Of a DNA stretch of 64,000 bases, positions 43,419 through 52,828 are shown piece by piece. The number at the start of each line of letters is the position of its first letter. Within the stretch, counting starts at the first letter, position 1. The position numbers and the translations under genes are program-made. The notes under the pieces were generated by a model, which was not told the DNA's origin, made no database searches, and worked only from the letters and a program-made list of their open reading frames with translations. Origin of the DNA: Advenella sp. FME57 (lineage in GTDB: Bacteria > Pseudomonadota > Gammaproteobacteria > Burkholderiales > Burkholderiaceae_B); contig NZ_JABUXU010000001.1 in NCBI RefSeq assembly GCF_014897675.1, positions 597,701 to 661,700 on the forward strand, read 5' to 3'.

Positions 43419-44618
43419 TTAGAAGCGGTGTTGCATACCTACACCAACCAGAGTTGATTTCAGTTTAACGTTTTCAGCGTTGTCAAACTTCAGTTTGCCA
43501 GTACCGTAAGATGCGATTGCATACAGGCTGGTACGTTTAGACAGGTTGTGTACATAACCCAGGCTGAAGATGTGCAGTTTGCCTTTCACACCGTCAAATG
43601 CTTCGCCAGTGTTTTTGGAAGTGTTGCCTTGGTAAGAGAACAGTGCTTTACCATCATCACCAACTGGAGCAGTCAGACCAGCCATCCAAGACTGTTGACG
43701 GTAGCCGTTAGTTTGTGTGTAGTCCAACATGTCGTTAGCACGCATACCGGAAGTGAAACCAGCCAAGGCGCCATTCAGACCAACACTAGTTGCTCCAGCA
43801 TTTTGAACTTCATCGTTAGCCACAGAACCACGGATCTGACCGTAGCCCAGGTGCAGTTTAACAACTTCGAAGTCGTAGGCGCCAAACAGGTTCCACATGT
43901 GTGTAGTACCTTTGAAGTCACCCGCTGTACCGCGTACGTCTGTACGGAAGCGGTCATAAGAAGCGGCTACAGAGATCGGGCCGTTGTAGTATGCCAGACC
44001 AGCAGTGATCCAGTTAGAAGTATCGCGTTCTTCTTCCTCGATACCGAAGCCGTTATCGGATTCAGTTTTTGTGTTTTTACCAGCATAACCGATCGCAGCT
44101 TTGAAACCTGCGAAATCAGGCGTCATGTACTTGATGGAATTATCCATACGGGCAGATGGTGAAGAACCGAAAGCGCCGTCAACAATACCAGCTTGGAAGA
44201 AGCTTGTACCGAATGGATCAATTGGAGAGATGAAATCATCAGCAACGTTGTACTGACGACCCAGAGTCAATGTACCCCAGCTGTCACCAGTCAGACCAAC
44301 GATTGCTTTACGGCCGAACAGACGACCACCTTGTGAAGAGTGACCGTTACCCAGATCAAAGCCGCTTTCCAGTTGGAAAATGGCGCTAGTACCGTTACCC
44401 AGATCTTCAGTACCTTTCAGGCCCCAACGGTTGCCGTTTTTAACGCCGTTAATCAGACCGATATCGCGTGTTTTTGTGAAAGCATCACCCCGAGTGACTT
44501 TGGTTTGTTGGTAACCAACACCAGCGTCAACCAGACCATAAAGCGTTACAGAAGTTTCTGCGTGAGCTACACCAGCGAAGCCGGTAACCAGAGCTGCAGC
44601 AAGCAAAGTCTTTTTCAT
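43419..44618 (-). CDS. General outer-membrane porin (trimeric beta-barrel)
   Basis: 399 residues with a Sec signal (1-20, cleavage AHA/ET). The mature protein begins SVTLYGLVDAGVGY, the hallmark of betaproteobacterial porins, continues with NRWGLKGTEDLGNG and GRLFGRKAIVGL, and ends in Phe (MQHRF), the signal for Bam-mediated insertion. Codon use on this gene is notably biased to a few codons, suggesting high expression. A CGGAGAT ribosome site precedes ATG. The OmpR-like regulator at 13 kb is a possible controller. It sits in an unusual place, between azurin and nuoA. Confidence 0.95.
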   Translation of the reverse strand: MKKTLLAAALVTGFAGVAHAETSVTLYGLVDAGVGYQQTKVTRGDAFTKTRDIGLINGVKNGNRWGLKGTEDLGNGTSAIFQLESGFDLGNGHSSQGGRLFGRKAIVGLTGDSWGTLTLGRQYNVADDFISPIDPFGTSFFQAGIVDGAFGSSPSARMDNSIKYMTPDFAGFKAAIGYAGKNTKTESDNGFGIEEEERDTSNWITAGLAYYNGPISVAASYDRFRTDVRGTAGDFKGTTHMWNLFGAYDFEVVKLHLGYGQIRGSVANDEVQNAGATSVGLNGALAGFTSGMRANDMLDYTQTNGYRQQSWMAGLTAPVGDDGKALFSYQGNTSKNTGEAFDGVKGKLHIFSLGYVHNLSKRTSLYAIASYGTGKLKFDNAENVKLKSTLVGVGMQHRF

Positions 44619-45304
44619 TTGTTAAATCTCCGTAGATTTTGAGTGATCAGAGCAGCGATCAAGACGTTATGTTCTACCGCTCTATAAAACTCCGCGAAGG
44701 GAAGTTGTAGTTATTGCACCAAATTTTGGCCCGTCTGGCTACCTTGATCTGCATCAAGAACCGTTTTTTTTGCTTTTTTGTAGGTTGCATGCAACAAAAC
44801 CACAAATTAAACGGCAAACAACGACTGGAAAATCAAAAGAAAGTCTCGTTTAAGCTAGAAATTACTTTAACTTGGCTAATCTCAAGGAAATCAGGTACCT
44901 ACAGCCTTGCTGAGTTTCTACCAGGTGACAATTAAGCGATCGCGTAGCGAAAACTCCACAGTCATACTCAGGTTAACAGATCCACCAGACAATGCGTTGC
45001 AAATTTAATACATTTTGTTGTATTTTTGCCAATCCAAGCCTTTCTACGCACTATCGCAGCCATTTCCCGCTCAGGTCCGCACCCTTTCCGCGCCATCGCA
45101 CAACGATTACGCCACGACCGAGCCACGGCAGGCGGGAACTCCGGCGCGAACAACGCGGCTCACATAATAGTATAGTAGGCAGCTCATATCCAACACTCCA
45201 ACACCCCGCCGCTTCCCGCGACCTCGCTCAGCCCCCTTGTTCGATCTCGGCACCCACAGCCCCTGCCTCTTTTACCCCAACAGATGGACGCGCAAAAAAA
45301 CACG
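44619..45304. other. Long upstream region of the porin gene
   Basis: About 685 bases between the porin ATG and the azurin terminator. The part next to the porin is AT-rich and must carry its promoter and any regulator sites; the right half (45040-45300) is more GC-rich. No gene, tRNA or clear repeat recognised. Confidence 0.5.
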
Positions 45305-45310
45305 CCAAAA

Positions 45311-45339
45311 AGAAAAACCTCCCATTTTTCGGGAGGTTT
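45311..45339 (-). terminator. Intrinsic terminator of the azurin gene
   Basis: A perfect 9-bp stem (aaacctccc 45315-45323, gggaggttt 45331-45339) followed, on the minus strand, by TTCTTTTT. It lies about 55 bases past the azurin stop. Confidence 0.85.
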
Positions 45340-45395
45340 CGCCTGCAGAATCAATAACGCGCCAGCATAACGCCAAGCACGCGCACTTTAATGCA

Positions 45396-45854
45396 TCAAT
45401 CCACCAGCTTGACAGCACCTTTCATCATGGCGCCATGCCCAGGGAATGAGCAGAAGAACATATCATCACCAGTCAGCTTATCGACCGGCACTTTGATCGA
45501 GTCGGATTCGCCACCGCCAATTAGCTTGGTATGTGCGATGACGCGTTCGTCGCCCTCTTTTACATAATCTTTATCGGCGCCCGCAGCGATACCGTCAGTT
45601 TCCACGCCTTGCATGTCAGCAGACTTGGTGATCACAATATTGTGTCCCATCGCCGCTTTCGGCAATTTACCAGTATGCTTCAGATTGATCGTAAACTCCT
45701 TGCACGATTTACTGACAGCAATTTCCTTGGTGTTAAATTGCATGGCGTCATTGGCCTCAACGTCAATTGAGCACTCAGCAGCCATAACGGGCAGTGAAGC
45801 AGCAGACAATGCCATTGCGGCCAACACGTGTTTCAGTTTTAACTTAAAAGCCAT
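45396..45854 (-). CDS. azu: Azurin (blue copper electron carrier)
   Basis: 152 residues with a Sec signal (about 1-25) and a mature protein starting [16 protein letters not shown], very like classical Alcaligenes azurin. Copper ligands in preprotein numbering are His71 in MGHN, Cys135 in FFCSFPGH, His140 and Met144 (spacing Cys-x4-His-x3-Met); Gly70 is the axial carbonyl. A disulphide pair (Cys28 and Cys51) is present. It is a periplasmic carrier to nitrite reductase, oxidases or peroxidases. It has its own terminator, so it is likely a single-gene transcript. Confidence 0.97.
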   Translation of the reverse strand: MAFKLKLKHVLAAMALSAASLPVMAAECSIDVEANDAMQFNTKEIAVSKSCKEFTINLKHTGKLPKAAMGHNIVITKSADMQGVETDGIAAGADKDYVKEGDERVIAHTKLIGGGESDSIKVPVDKLTGDDMFFCSFPGHGAMMKGAVKLVD

Positions 45855-46202
45855 TATGTACTCCTTGGGGTTAGTGAAATAGACTAAGACTTATAACTAT
45901 ACCATTTTCACTCATAACGCTGCATCGATATCAATAGCGGAATTGATTCACCTCAACACCAACACACCACAGCAATAATCAATAACAGACTCCGCCCGCG
46001 CCAGCGCACATCCTGCCTGCCAAGCGCCAACGGCCTGCATTGAAGCACAAGCATCACCCGAACGCAGAGCGGGCGTTGGCTTTGCAATCGGCGAGACCAA
46101 ATGGCAACAAAACAGGCCACAAAACATCAAGACCGCAAAGCATTAGGAGCTCATGCGAGCGCTGAGGCCGCGACCCCATCCATTTACCAAAAGCCAGATA
46201 AA
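45855..46202. other. Gap between azurin and the tRNA-Leu terminator
   Basis: About 350 bases with no recognised gene. It must hold the azurin promoter just right of 45854; several frames exist but none is convincing. Confidence 0.5.
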
Positions 46203-46234
46203 CAAAAAGCCCCTGCTCTATGGGAGCAAGGGCT
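46203..46234 (-). terminator. Terminator after tRNA-Leu(GAG)
   Basis: On the minus strand the arms aagcccctgctc (46208-46219) and gagcaagggctt (46224-46235) pair over about 12 bases with one G-T, followed by TTTTTG. Confidence 0.8.
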
Positions 46235-46268
46235 TGATGACTACGGAATACAGATTAGATTTAACAGT

Positions 46269-46353
46269 TGGTGCTCACGGCGAGACTCGAACTCGCACAG
46301 CTCTCGCCACTACCCCCTCAAGATAGCGTGTCTACCAATTCCACCACGTGAGC
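46269..46353 (-). tRNA. tRNA-Leu, anticodon GAG
   Basis: 85-nt gene with encoded CCA. The acceptor stem GCTCACG/CGTGAGC is perfect; the anticodon stem CTATC/GGTAG encloses the loop TTGAGGG, placing GAG at positions 34-36; a long variable arm and GTTCGAGTC T-arm mark it as a class II leucine tRNA. It follows secG on the same strand. Confidence 0.96.
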
Positions 46354-46397
46354 ATCTGCAAAGACAGAAGATTATAACACTATTTGATCAGAAACGC

Positions 46398-46949
46398 TTA
46401 CTGTTTTGTTTCAATATTTGCGTCTTGCTGTGATTCTGCGGCAGCAGGCGTTGTATTTTCGGCCGGTGGCGAGCTCTCGGCCGCGGGAGCCGCTGGTGTT
46501 GCGCCGGATTGCTCCGGAGTCGCTGACGAGGCAGGCGCCGCTGGCGCTTCAGAAGCAGACGGAGCCGCTGGCGTTTCAGCAGGCGCTGGGGCAGCAGGCA
46601 GATCAGCTTGCGGCTGAGCGGCTGGCGCTTGCGTATTGGGGGCCGGCGCCGGCGTTTCATAGCCCTGCATCACACCGCCGCCTGTCGCGGGACCCGCACT
46701 ACGGCCAGCATTGCTACCAATATAGGCAAGACCCAGCGTGCAGGCGAAAAACAGGATGGATACCCATTTTGTCGCACGCGAAAAAAAGTTTGCCGCACCG
46801 GTAGCACCAAAAAGACTCCCGGCAGAACCGCCACCAAAAGATGAACCCATATCAGCGCCCTTGCCTTGCTGCAACAGCACCAGGGCAATAACCGTCAGCG
46901 CAGACAAGACCTGCACGACAGCCAGTAAAGGGTATATAAACGATGGCAT
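46398..46949 (-). CDS. secG: Protein-export membrane protein SecG
   Basis: 183 residues. The N-terminal 80 hold the two SecG transmembrane helices (about 4-25 and 58-78) with the family motif LVLLQQGKGADMGSSFGGG between them. The remaining 90 or so residues are an Ala/Pro/Glu-rich, probably disordered tail much longer than in E. coli SecG (110 residues in all). It is a SecYEG translocon subunit. It lies downstream of tpiA and upstream of tRNA-Leu, the usual tpiA-secG-tRNA arrangement. Confidence 0.94.
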   Translation of the reverse strand: MPSFIYPLLAVVQVLSALTVIALVLLQQGKGADMGSSFGGGSAGSLFGATGAANFFSRATKWVSILFFACTLGLAYIGSNAGRSAGPATGGGVMQGYETPAPAPNTQAPAAQPQADLPAAPAPAETPAAPSASEAPAAPASSATPEQSGATPAAPAAESSPPAENTTPAAAESQQDANIETKQ

Positions 46950-46997
46950 TTAAGTATTACTCCAAAAAAATTCCGTATAAGGAATATAGCCACGCCG

Positions 46998-47747
46998 CTA
47001 GGCGTTGGCAATTCCCTGAAAATCTGTTGCGACCAGCGAGGCACCGCCAACCAGCGCGCCATCAATATCTTCTTTGGCAAACAGGCTTGCTGCATTTGCC
47101 GCCTTGACGCTGCCGCCATACAAAACGCGCTGCTCGGGCGCACCCGCTTGAGCCAGCAAGCTGCGAATGTGCGCATGCACTTCCTGAGCCTGCTCTGGTG
47201 AGGCAGTCAGCCCTGTACCGATAGCCCATACCGGCTCGTACGCCAGCACCATCTTCCGGACCGCACCTGCACCCAGCGCAAGCACTGGCTCCAGCTGGCT
47301 GCTGATCACCTGCAGCGTATTGCCCGCCTCGCGCTCGGCCTGCGTTTCACCAACACATACCACAGGCGTAATACCGCCGGCAATTGCAGCAGCGGCCTTG
47401 CGCGCAACAACATCGCTGCTTTCGCCATGATAGGCGCGGCGCTCGGAATGACCCACAATTGCCCAGGCGCAACCGAACTCGGCAAGCATGCCAACCGACA
47501 CTTCACCGGTATATGCTCCCTTGGCATGCTCACTGGCGTCCTGACCACCCCAGCCAATGACACTATCTTTAAGGATATCCGCCACTTGTTGCAGGTAAGG
47601 AAAAGGCGCACATACGGCGAGCTCCGCTGCCTCATTGACCGCAGCGGCATTCTGCAATTTGACCAGATCCGAAAGCAGTTGCTGGTTTTCAGCCTTGCTG
47701 CCATTCATTTTCCAGTTTCCGATGACCAGACGCCGACGCACACTCAT
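46998..47747 (-). CDS. tpiA: Triosephosphate isomerase
   Basis: 249-residue glycolytic enzyme interconverting DHAP and glyceraldehyde 3-phosphate. Asn11-Lys13 in GNWKMNG, His100 in IVGHSERR and the catalytic Glu171 in AYEPVWAIGTG are present, and GGSVKAAN forms the phosphate site. The frame opens ten codons earlier, but ATG 47745-47747 with GAGGAAA just upstream is the start. secG follows 48 bases later. Confidence 0.97.
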   Translation of the reverse strand: MSVRRRLVIGNWKMNGSKAENQQLLSDLVKLQNAAAVNEAAELAVCAPFPYLQQVADILKDSVIGWGGQDASEHAKGAYTGEVSVGMLAEFGCAWAIVGHSERRAYHGESSDVVARKAAAAIAGGITPVVCVGETQAEREAGNTLQVISSQLEPVLALGAGAVRKMVLAYEPVWAIGTGLTASPEQAQEVHAHIRSLLAQAGAPEQRVLYGGSVKAANAASLFAKEDIDGALVGGASLVATDFQGIANA

Positions 47748-47815
47748 ATTTTCCTCGGTAAAAAGGGATTTTAACAAAACCAGAGATTATAACCTTTTCA
47801 TTTCTAAAAGGAAAC

Positions 47816-48793
47816 TTAAAACGTCAGGACGATTTTCCCGATGTTCTCGCCTTTTTCCATCATGGCATGGGCATCACCGGCCTGCGCCAGCGCAAATGTG
47901 GCATGAATAACGGGCCTGATTTTGCCTGCAGCCAGCAAGGGCCACACCTTTTGCAGCAGCGCCTGAGCGATTTGCGTTTTGAACTCGACACTGCGCGGTC
48001 GCAGGGTTGAGCCGGTAATGGTCAAGCGTCGTCGCATCACCTGCGCCGTATCGATGGTTGCCTTGCTTCCACCCAGCTGGGCGATAATCACGATCCGCCC
48101 GTCATCGGCCAGGCACTGGATATTGCGATTGATATATTCGCCAGAAACCATATCCAGCACCACATCCACGCCCTTGCCATCAGTCAGCTTTTTGATTTCC
48201 TCGACAAAATCCTGGGTCTTGTAATTGATCGCCTTGCTGGCTCCCAGCGCCTCGACAGCAGCCGCGCGCTCATCGCTTCCTACCGTTACAAAAACCTGGT
48301 GCCCCAGCGCCCGCGCAATTTGAATGGCTGTGGTTCCGATACCACTGGCGCCGCCATGGACCAGCAATGTGTCCTCGCCGGATAACGCGCCACGGTCGAA
48401 CACATTGCTCCAGACGGTAAAAAAAGTCTCTGGTAGTGCCGCAGCTTCCACGTCACTGAAACCTTCAGGGATAGGCAGACAATTGCCCGCAGGCGCGACG
48501 CAGTACTCGGCGTATCCGCCCCCGGGCGTCAATGCACACACTCGGTCGCCAATTTTCAGGGAGGTACCCGTGAGGTCGCCCTCTACGATTTCACCGGCAA
48601 CTTCCAGCCCCGGCAGATCCGAAGCCCCGGGCGGCGGCGGGTAGGCGCCTTTGCGCTGAAATACGTCGGGTCGGTTTATGCCGGCAGCCGTCACGCGAAT
48701 CAGGACATCGCCCTGCTTTAATACGGGCTTTTCACGCTCCACCAGCTTTAATACTTCGGGGCCGCCTGGGGTGGAAATTTCAACTGCCTTCAT
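47816..48793 (-). CDS. NAD(P)H quinone oxidoreductase (zinc-independent MDR, PIG3 type)
   Basis: 325 residues of the medium-chain reductase fold: N-terminal GroES-like domain with GINRPDVFQRKGAYPPPPGAS, then a Rossmann domain with HGGASGIGTTAIQIA as the nucleotide loop. Zinc ligands of alcohol dehydrogenases are lacking. The PPPPGAS element is typical of the PIG3/QorA-like subgroup. ATG 48791-48793 has an AGGAGA ribosome site. It is placed before tpiA on the same strand and may be cotranscribed. The true quinone or enone substrate is unknown. Confidence 0.9.
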   Translation of the reverse strand: MKAVEISTPGGPEVLKLVEREKPVLKQGDVLIRVTAAGINRPDVFQRKGAYPPPPGASDLPGLEVAGEIVEGDLTGTSLKIGDRVCALTPGGGYAEYCVAPAGNCLPIPEGFSDVEAAALPETFFTVWSNVFDRGALSGEDTLLVHGGASGIGTTAIQIARALGHQVFVTVGSDERAAAVEALGASKAINYKTQDFVEEIKKLTDGKGVDVVLDMVSGEYINRNIQCLADDGRIVIIAQLGGSKATIDTAQVMRRRLTITGSTLRPRSVEFKTQIAQALLQKVWPLLAAGKIRPVIHATFALAQAGDAHAMMEKGENIGKIVLTF

Positions 48794-49407
48794 CTGTCTT
48801 CTCCTGCAAAAATAATGGAGGTCATGCGCACGAATGCCATGCCTGACTGTCAATCAGGAGATTTTAACGTCGAAACCTGCGCCTGCCTTCACGATAAGGT
48901 CAATTGGGGAAATAAACGAGCCCCAGCATGCCTTATGTATGTCGTACTCATGTTTTATGCGCGCCCCGCAGCAACCCCGATTCATATGCCGCGCCTCATG
49001 CCTCCCCTCTACATAGACCTCCCCTCTACATAGACCTCCCCTCTACATAGACCCCCCCTCTACATAGGCTGACATACAACTGAATATCGTGATAATCTTG
49101 ACGCTTTAACATGCCCGCACCGACAGGCCCTGCTTGCCGGGGCAACCCATGAAGATCCATGCCTGTCGCGCTACAGCACCACACCACACATATTGTGATG
49201 CAACGCGTTGATGACTAAATTGCCGGACCTAACGCTTTTTCGGCCAGCAGTTGACTGTCTCGATTGCGCTCGAGCCGAGGCGTGCGCTGTTTTTTTCACC
49301 AGCGCGCCCTGACCCGCATGGATTAATCAATTGCGGTCGGCCCGTGACAATTGCAAAGGTGCGGCGTAACAGGCAATAAAGATGGACCTGTGCCGGAAAG
49401 TTTGCAG
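48794..49407. other. Gap upstream of the quinone reductase with a tandem repeat
   Basis: About 610 bases between divergent genes. It contains the 17-bp tandem repeat annotated separately; the remaining sequence shows no gene I can recognise. Confidence 0.55.
49001..49068. repeat. 17-bp tandem repeat, four copies
   Basis: Unit cctcccctctacataga occurs perfectly three times in direct succession (49001-49017, 49018-49034, 49035-49051) and a fourth time with two changes (49052-49068). There are no spacers, so it is not a CRISPR. One strand is almost all pyrimidine apart from an ACATAG core. Confidence 0.95.
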
Positions 49408-49869
49408 ATGCACATCTGCACTAGCCCGCCCGGATGTCCAACAAAACTTATGAAAACAACGCCGGAGAAATTGACCGCATTTGATGGACGCAACAAACTG
49501 ATTGTTGCCGATCTGGAAATCGACCTGCACAGCAGCCGAGTGACACGCTCCGGCGTGCAAATCACGCTATCGGTAACCCAGTTTCGTATCTTGCTCTATC
49601 TGGCGGCCCACCCGGGGACCGTTATATCCAAATCGGCGCTGAATGCCGTTCTGGACAAACAGCCACCGTGCTCGAACTCCAATGCCATTGATGTGCACAT
49701 CGCACGCTTGCGCCGCAGAATCGATCAGGATTTTTTCCCGAATCTGATCCATACCGAACGGAAAAAAGGATATTTTCTGTCGGAAGCAATTCAGAAAAAA
49801 AGACACGCGTTCGGAACAGAAAAGCACACTCCCGGAACAGACAACGCTTTATATCCCATACCGCATTGA
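49408..49869 (+). CDS. Orphan OmpR/PhoB-type winged-helix DNA-binding protein
   Basis: About 153 residues. The core (residues about 31-125) is a winged-helix of the response-regulator effector type: LEIDLHSSRVTRSG, LSVTQFRILLYLAAHPGTVISK and the recognition-helix region SNAIDVHIARLRRRID, ending in IHTERKKGYFL. There is no receiver domain in front and no kinase beside it. ATG 49408 with GGAAAG upstream is preferred; ATG 49450 is a shorter option. A short basic tail follows the wing. Target genes are unknown; the neighbouring Usp/SulP pair is on the opposite strand. Confidence 0.8.
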   Translation: MHICTSPPGCPTKLMKTTPEKLTAFDGRNKLIVADLEIDLHSSRVTRSGVQITLSVTQFRILLYLAAHPGTVISKSALNAVLDKQPPCSNSNAIDVHIARLRRRIDQDFFPNLIHTERKKGYFLSEAIQKKRHAFGTEKHTPGTDNALYPIPH

Positions 49870-50064
49870 CAGAAGCAGCCAGCACGCGCACCCACCAGAA
49901 CCCGGCGCTAGACATAACACTCCCTCGAAACCCGCGCGCCCATAGATCCCTGCGCACCGGCCGGCTGCCAAAAACACCGGCGTGCAGGCGTTAAGAGACC
50001 AGCACGCTCGCCTGCCTGAACCTTGCGTTCGCCAAAACGCTCAATCACGACGAGCTCACAGCGC

Positions 50065-50919
50065 CTATCGCATGATCAGCACAGGCACCGGACTGGTTCT
50101 CAACAGCGTAGTCGTCAGACTTCCAACAATAAGCTCGCGAATCCGCGAGTGTCCATAAGCGCCCATTGCCAGCAAATCGATATCATTGGACAATATATAA
50201 TCCACGATCACTGCCTCGGGCTCGCCGTCCAGCACGGACACAATCGGCTCAAACTGCATCGCGGTCAACGCCGACCGCGCCCAATCCATATGTTGCGCGG
50301 CCTGCTTCGAATCCTCGCCAACATATAGCACATGGCACTGCAGATCTGCCAGCAGCGCACTACCGGCCAGGCGCTCTACCATTTTACGCGCCGTATCACT
50401 CCCATCGAACGCTACCAGGAAACGCTCTGGTACACGAAACGACTCTGAAACAACCAACACCGGCAAATCCACCGACCGGACGATCTTCTCTACGTTGTGA
50501 TCAAAATAGCTGCGATGCGCTCCTTTGGCCTGCTCGTGCTGCCCCAGGATAATCATTCTGGCCTCGCCCTGCAGATCCAGCAGGCTTGGCGTCAATGCGC
50601 CGTGTCGTTGGCGCGTTTCAACGGCACTCAAGCCTGCGGCCACTGCCCGCTTTCTGACCATCTCCAGAATATTTTTTCCATGCAACTGGGCCAGTTTGCT
50701 GCGCTGCTCATCAAGCTCGCTCAATTGGCTCAGCAGCATGTCATGGGCGTCAAAACCAATGCTCCCGCTCAAATCGACGATTGATGCCTTTTCCGGATGT
50801 CTGTCCAACACATGCAAAAAATCAATGGGGATATTCAAATGCTGCGATGCCCAAATTGCATAATCACACACGGCAAGCGTATGCCTGGCGCCATCGATGC
50901 ACGCAATAATTTTTTTCAT
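50065..50919 (-). CDS. Tandem universal stress protein (two Usp domains)
   Basis: 284 residues, two consecutive Usp domains (about 1-145 and 160-284). The second has the ATP-binding signature G-x2-G-x9-G-S as GAYGHSRIRELIVGS; the first has GQHEQAKGAHRSYFDHN in the corresponding place and so has probably lost the loop. ATG lies 14 bases after the SulP stop codon, and both genes probably form one operon. Usp/SulP neighbours are often seen; a regulatory role over the transporter is inference. Confidence 0.9.
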   Translation of the reverse strand: MKKIIACIDGARHTLAVCDYAIWASQHLNIPIDFLHVLDRHPEKASIVDLSGSIGFDAHDMLLSQLSELDEQRSKLAQLHGKNILEMVRKRAVAAGLSAVETRQRHGALTPSLLDLQGEARMIILGQHEQAKGAHRSYFDHNVEKIVRSVDLPVLVVSESFRVPERFLVAFDGSDTARKMVERLAGSALLADLQCHVLYVGEDSKQAAQHMDWARSALTAMQFEPIVSVLDGEPEAVIVDYILSNDIDLLAMGAYGHSRIRELIVGSLTTTLLRTSPVPVLIMR

Positions 50920-50933
50920 TTATGTCTCCCTTT

Positions 50934-52418
50934 CTAATGGTTCAGCAGATTGCCAGCCCCGTCCGGCTTGTCATGAACAGCAAAGCGATCCACCAGCGTG
51001 GTGCTGGCCTGGTCCAGTCCTTCAATGTTGACTACCGTTCCTTCACGCCGGAACTTGAGTATGACCGTGTCCAGCGCACCAATTGCAGTAATATCCCAGA
51101 ACCTTGCGGAACGCAAGTCAATGGTAACCTCGTCAATCACTTCCCTGAAGTCAAATCTGGAAATGAACGCCTGCGCCGACGCAAAGAAAATCTGCCCTGT
51201 CACATGATAGGTTCTGGACGCTTCACTGCCGGTTTTAAATGATGTAACGCTAAGCACCTGCCCCACCTTGTGGGCAAAGAATATCCCGCTTAGCAGCACG
51301 CCCACCAGCACGCCTTTTGCCAGATCGTGCGTGGCCACCACCACCACGACAGTGGCGATCATGACTATGCTCGAGCTTTTGGGATGGCGGGTCAAATCGC
51401 GCAACGAAGACCACTTGAAAGTCCCGATAGACACCATGATCATCACCGCCACCAACGCTGCCATTGGAATCTGTTTGACCCATGGCCCCAGAAAGACGAT
51501 CAGAATCAACAATACGCCGCCCGCAGTCAAGGTGGACAGGCGTCCGCGACCGCCGGATTTTACATTGATGACAGATTGACCGATCATTGCGCACCCGGCC
51601 ATACCCCCAAGAAAACCAGAGGCAATATTTGCCACGCCCTGCCCCACACACTCCCGGTTTTTATCACTCGGCGTATCGGTCAGGCCATCGACGATTGCTG
51701 CCGTCATCAACGACTCCAACAACCCCACGATGGCCAATGGCGCAGAGTAAGGCAGAATAATCTTCAATGTCTCCCAATTGAGCGGCACGTCCGGCAGCAA
51801 AAAGACAGGAAGACTATCGGGCAGCTCCCCCATGTGGCCCACCGTTCTGATATCCAGCCCCAGCACCATTGAAATGGCGGTCAGCACCAGGATGCACACC
51901 AGCGGCGACGGTATCGTTCTGGTGATATACGGAAACAGGTAAATAATTAGCAGACCTGCCGCAACCATGGCATAAACAACCCATGTCACGTTCATCAATT
52001 CAGGCAACTGAGCCATGAATATTAGTATGGCCAGCGCATTGACAAAGCCGGTCACAACAGAGCTGGAGACAAAGCGCATCAATACACCCAGGCGCAGCAC
52101 GCCTGCCAGGATCTGCAGCACGCCGGTCAGCAAGGTCGCCGCCAGTAAATATTGCAGGCCATGCTCCTTGACCAGGGTCACCATCAGCAACGCCATGGCG
52201 CCGGTTGCTGCGGAAATCATGCCAGGCCGGCCGCCGGCAAAAGCGATGACCACCGCAATACAGAAAGAGGCATAAAGACCCACTTTAGGATCTACGCCCG
52301 CAATGATCGAAAACGCAATGGCTTCGGGAATGAGTGCAAGTGCGACAACGAGGCCCGCCAGCAAATCGCCCCTGATATTGGAAAACCAATCCTGTTTGAT
52401 AGTATTTTTTGTAAACAT
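50934..52418 (-). CDS. SulP-family anion transporter with STAS domain
   Basis: 494 residues. About 10-14 hydrophobic segments form the SLC26/SulP core ([24 protein letters not shown] is the signature segment), followed by a cytoplasmic STAS domain (about 395-485) with [20 protein letters not shown]. SulP proteins carry sulphate, bicarbonate or dicarboxylates, or exchange anions with protons; which applies here cannot be told. It is cotranscribed with a Usp protein. Confidence 0.9.
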   Translation of the reverse strand: MFTKNTIKQDWFSNIRGDLLAGLVVALALIPEAIAFSIIAGVDPKVGLYASFCIAVVIAFAGGRPGMISAATGAMALLMVTLVKEHGLQYLLAATLLTGVLQILAGVLRLGVLMRFVSSSVVTGFVNALAILIFMAQLPELMNVTWVVYAMVAAGLLIIYLFPYITRTIPSPLVCILVLTAISMVLGLDIRTVGHMGELPDSLPVFLLPDVPLNWETLKIILPYSAPLAIVGLLESLMTAAIVDGLTDTPSDKNRECVGQGVANIASGFLGGMAGCAMIGQSVINVKSGGRGRLSTLTAGGVLLILIVFLGPWVKQIPMAALVAVMIMVSIGTFKWSSLRDLTRHPKSSSIVMIATVVVVVATHDLAKGVLVGVLLSGIFFAHKVGQVLSVTSFKTGSEASRTYHVTGQIFFASAQAFISRFDFREVIDEVTIDLRSARFWDITAIGALDTVILKFRREGTVVNIEGLDQASTTLVDRFAVHDKPDGAGNLLNH

Positions 52419-52828
52419 AATTTTAAAAATTTAAACGACTCCCCCTGATGCTCATCAGCCGCGGACAGCCCACGCGCAAATACGTAGGCACGTCGGTTGC
52501 AATCGCCCGCAGGCGATGAGGTTTTGTGTGAAGCGGCGGGAAGCCGGGATATTGAATACGGAAAAAGACGACAGCAAAAAGCCGCATGTTGCAATGCTGC
52601 CTCAGCTATACAGTAGAGCGAGCAGAAGATCTGCTGTTGGAAGAACCAATTACATGGGTCTGATTATTAGAAGAATAATAAAAAGCGATTACGCAGGGAT
52701 CCCCGCATTTCGGGAATCGCCCACATTTGGGTTGCGGCAAGTTTAGCATACCCGCGACCCAGACGTCGGATCAGTCAGCAGACGCCCGTCAATGAGCAAC
52801 CTCGCCTTTGGCGCAGCGCTGGCGCGCG
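52419..52828. other. Upstream region of the SulP gene
   Basis: About 410 bases between the SulP start and the end of the MFS gene, both minus strand. Expected to hold the SulP promoter; nothing else recognised. Confidence 0.45.

Noticed and set aside
49001..49068. CRISPR array
   Set aside because: The 17-bp units follow each other without spacers and there are no cas genes.
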